A stretch of 7,109 bases of DNA from an archaeon (lineage in GTDB: Archaea > Thermoproteota > Bathyarchaeia > TCS64). Each line of letters starts with the position of its first letter. The first letter of the stretch is position 1. The notes beneath the pieces were generated by a model. The model ran no database searches. It was not told the DNA's origin and worked only from the letters and a program-made list of their open reading frames with translations. Where the stretch lies: contig JAHLLU010000104.1 of NCBI GenBank assembly GCA_020444005.1, positions 1-7,109 of the forward strand. Reading direction: 5' to 3'. This document shows, piece after piece, positions 5,936 to 7,109 of the stretch. A program made the translations under genes and the position numbers.

Positions 5936-6406
5936 TTACTCAGCCAAATAGACTCTTTCTAGACAGTATTCCTCGGCTGACTCACGCGTCAAGACGGCTT
6001 CAACCCTGAGCCTTGGATCAAACTCGTTGAGGGTTGCCTGAATACTGGGTAAAGTCAGATGGGTGCATAATCCGTTGAGGAACATGCCACAGTCCACTCC
6101 GACATCAAGGAATGCCTCAAAGAAGGGGCACCTGTTGAGGAGGAATGTTACGCTTTTTTCGTCTTGTTTGTGGACTCTGATCTCTGTTCCCGCGTCCTCC
6201 ATGAAGCGCTTGTAGACTTCTGCGCCGATCTCAAGGGTTGTGAGGTCTTTGGGTAGTTTTCTTCGCATTTCTCGTGCGATGAGTACTCCTTGGCGTTTGC
6301 TGGCTTCCTCAAGGATTTCCAGTGCCTTGTCTGTGCCTAGAATTTCTATTACCTTCATCACATACAGGATATTCAGGTCGTATGCTCGTCTGACGCCGTC
6401 GAACAT
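5936..6406 (-). CDS. Small cysteine-containing protein, L-2-amino-thiazoline-4-carboxylate hydrolase-like family
   Basis: A 156-residue protein from ATG 6406. The N-terminal half is helical (DLNILYVMKVIEILG, then ALEILEEASKRQG). The C-terminal half has four spaced cysteines: C93 in NRCPFFEAF, C106 and C114 in VDCGMFLNGLC, and C148 in EEYCLERVY after DPRLRVEAVLT. This RCP... C ...C ...PRLRVE...YC pattern recalls the ATC hydrolase-like family. Its named bacterial member opens L-2-amino-thiazoline-4-carboxylate on the way to cysteine, but most archaeal members are untested and the cysteines could instead bind a metal or a cofactor. I place it by remembered family pattern only, and a V4R-like domain is an alternative. 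It is the first gene of the minus-strand cluster, 31 bases before flavoprotein A. ATG 6421 and GTG 6415 are other in-frame starts; 6406 is preferred because the TATA-like box at 6430-6436 is then 27 nt upstream and a short GGTG lies 6 nt before it. Confidence 0.6.
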   Translation of the reverse strand: MFDGVRRAYDLNILYVMKVIEILGTDKALEILEEASKRQGVLIAREMRRKLPKDLTTLEIGAEVYKRFMEDAGTEIRVHKQDEKSVTFLLNRCPFFEAFLDVGVDCGMFLNGLCTHLTLPSIQATLNEFDPRLRVEAVLTRESAEEYCLERVYLAE

Positions 6407-6429
6407 AATCAACACCAGCATCTAGCACA

Positions 6430-6436
6430 GTTTAAG
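6430..6436 (-). promoter_or_regulatory. TATA-like box for the small Cys protein (cluster promoter)
   Basis: On the minus strand CTTAAAC, within AAACCCTTAAACTG, is centred 27 nt before ATG 6406. It resembles the boxes of flavoproteins A and B (ACC followed by G/C and TT(T)AAA). As it precedes the first gene, it is the likely main promoter of the cluster. Confidence 0.5.
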
Positions 6437-6452
6437 GGTTTAGGAAACCAGT

Positions 6453-6461
6453 CAAATACAA
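6453..6461 (+). promoter_or_regulatory. TATA-like box for the CPBP protease gene
   Basis: CAAATACAA is centred 25 nt before ATG 6482, with no Shine-Dalgarno between them. It lies only about 16 bases from the minus-strand box at 6430-6436, so the two divergent promoters stand back to back and could influence each other. Confidence 0.4.
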
Positions 6462-6481
6462 CCAAGACCAATCTGGATACA

Positions 6482-7109
6482 ATGAAGGGAAAATCCATCC
6501 TAGACGCAGTTATCGCATTCACGGTACTCCAACTGATACTCATAGTGCCCCAAGGGGTACGTGACCTAGTCAGGTGGGAGAACCGTGTACTAGGGGGAAG
6601 CTACCTCACAGGCTTATTATTGGTGGCTTTGCCTGTTTTCGTTATTGTTGTGCGTCGCTACGAGTTCAGACTGATGGGTGTATCTGTGGAAAACTGGCGC
6701 AGTAGCATCAACAACGGCTTCAGGGGGTGGATTTTTTTCATCTTTCCCCAGTTGATTCTAACATTCTTCAATGGTTGGGGTGTTCGATATCAAGAGTTTC
6801 CATCAGTTGCAGCGATTCTGAGTTTACTTGTACTGGCTGCGATTTTATTTATGAATCGGGGTATGTTTGGTCCTGCTTCAAATAGACGCCTCGGAGTAAT
6901 AGTTTTGGCATTATTGTCGCCGTTTCTGTTTAGCATCATCTATGATGCGTTTTCTTTGAGATTGGTGAAAGAGTACATCTGGAATGTCTTGGTTGGTGGT
7001 TTTGCGGAGGAGTTCTTTTACAGAGGATATGTCCAGTCCAGCATAAACCAAGAATACCAAAAGGAATGGAAAATAGGAAAGACTAGCTTTGGACCCGGGT
7101 TAATCATCT
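6482..7109 (+). CDS. CPBP-family intramembrane metalloprotease, N-terminal part (cut by window edge)
   Basis: From ATG 6482, 209 codons stay open to the right edge. The protein is strongly hydrophobic, with likely membrane segments near residues 7-24, 41-57, 82-96, 108-124 and 138-157. A helix carrying the motif EExxxR follows, in AEEFFYRGYVQ (E176, E177, R181). That motif is the first catalytic signature of the CPBP family (CAAX prenyl protease 2/Rce1-like, formerly Abi). The later histidine motifs lie beyond the window. The segment after it (KTSFGPGLII) fits the start of the next membrane helix. Bacterial and archaeal CPBP proteins include proteases linked to bacteriocin self-immunity and many of unknown substrate; nothing nearby names the substrate. 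It is transcribed divergently from the flavoprotein cluster. A G5 run and a T7 run lie inside the gene (6723-6738), but the frame reads through cleanly. Confidence 0.85.
   Translation, partial: MKGKSILDAVIAFTVLQLILIVPQGVRDLVRWENRVLGGSYLTGLLLVALPVFVIVVRRYEFRLMGVSVENWRSSINNGFRGWIFFIFPQLILTFFNGWGVRYQEFPSVAAILSLLVLAAILFMNRGMFGPASNRRLGVIVLALLSPFLFSIIYDAFSLRLVKEYIWNVLVGGFAEEFFYRGYVQSSINQEYQKEWKIGKTSFGPGLII

Noticed and set aside
6723..6738. G5 and T7 runs in the CPBP gene as a possible frameshift site
   Set aside because: The normal frame continues through the runs to the catalytic EExxxR motif, so no shift is needed.

Overview
The window looks archaeal. It carries a DRG-family GTPase in its archaeal/eukaryotic form. 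Several genes have a TATA-like box about 25-27 nt upstream of the start codon and no Shine-Dalgarno site, which is the layout of leaderless archaeal transcripts. The one overlapping gene inside the operon does have a Shine-Dalgarno match. I cannot place the organism more precisely; an uncultured anaerobic lineage of the Thermoproteota/Bathyarchaeia or Asgard type would fit, but that is a guess. The DNA is compact: the longest stretch without a gene is about 90 bases, and I see no tRNA, rRNA, CRISPR or insertion sequence.

Layout, left to right. (1) 1-329, minus: N-terminal part of a metallo-beta-lactamase-fold hydrolase that runs off the left edge. (2) 330-417: divergent promoter region containing an imperfect direct repeat. 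(3) 418-1512, plus: complete DRG-type GTPase with a C-terminal TGS domain. Its stop codon overlaps, tail to tail, the stop codon of the next gene. (4) 6406 down to 1509, minus: a five-gene cluster. In transcription order it holds a small cysteine-containing protein of the ATC-hydrolase-like family, two tandem paralogous flavoproteins of the fumarate reductase/succinate dehydrogenase superfamily (called A and B here), an AlkD-type HEAT-repeat DNA glycosylase, and a two-CBS-domain protein. (5) 6407-6481: a short divergent promoter region with back-to-back TATA-like boxes. (6) 6482-7109, plus: N-terminal part of a CPBP-family membrane protease that runs off the right edge.

The most interesting part is the flavoprotein pair. 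Both have an intact FAD-binding fold and keep three of the catalytic/substrate-binding residues of fumarate reductase (one Arg in an RD motif, one His in HFTM, one Arg in GANR). Both lack the His-Pro-Thr substrate motif and the histidine that attaches FAD covalently in FrdA/SdhA. No iron-sulfur or membrane-anchor subunit is encoded beside them. They are therefore probably soluble or differently partnered oxidoreductases acting on something other than succinate or fumarate, perhaps as a heterodimer. Three genes in the cluster (the small Cys protein, A and B) share a promoter-like motif of the form ACC[G/C]TT(T)AAA placed 26-27 nt before the start codon. This suggests that each can be transcribed from its own promoter as well as by read-through.
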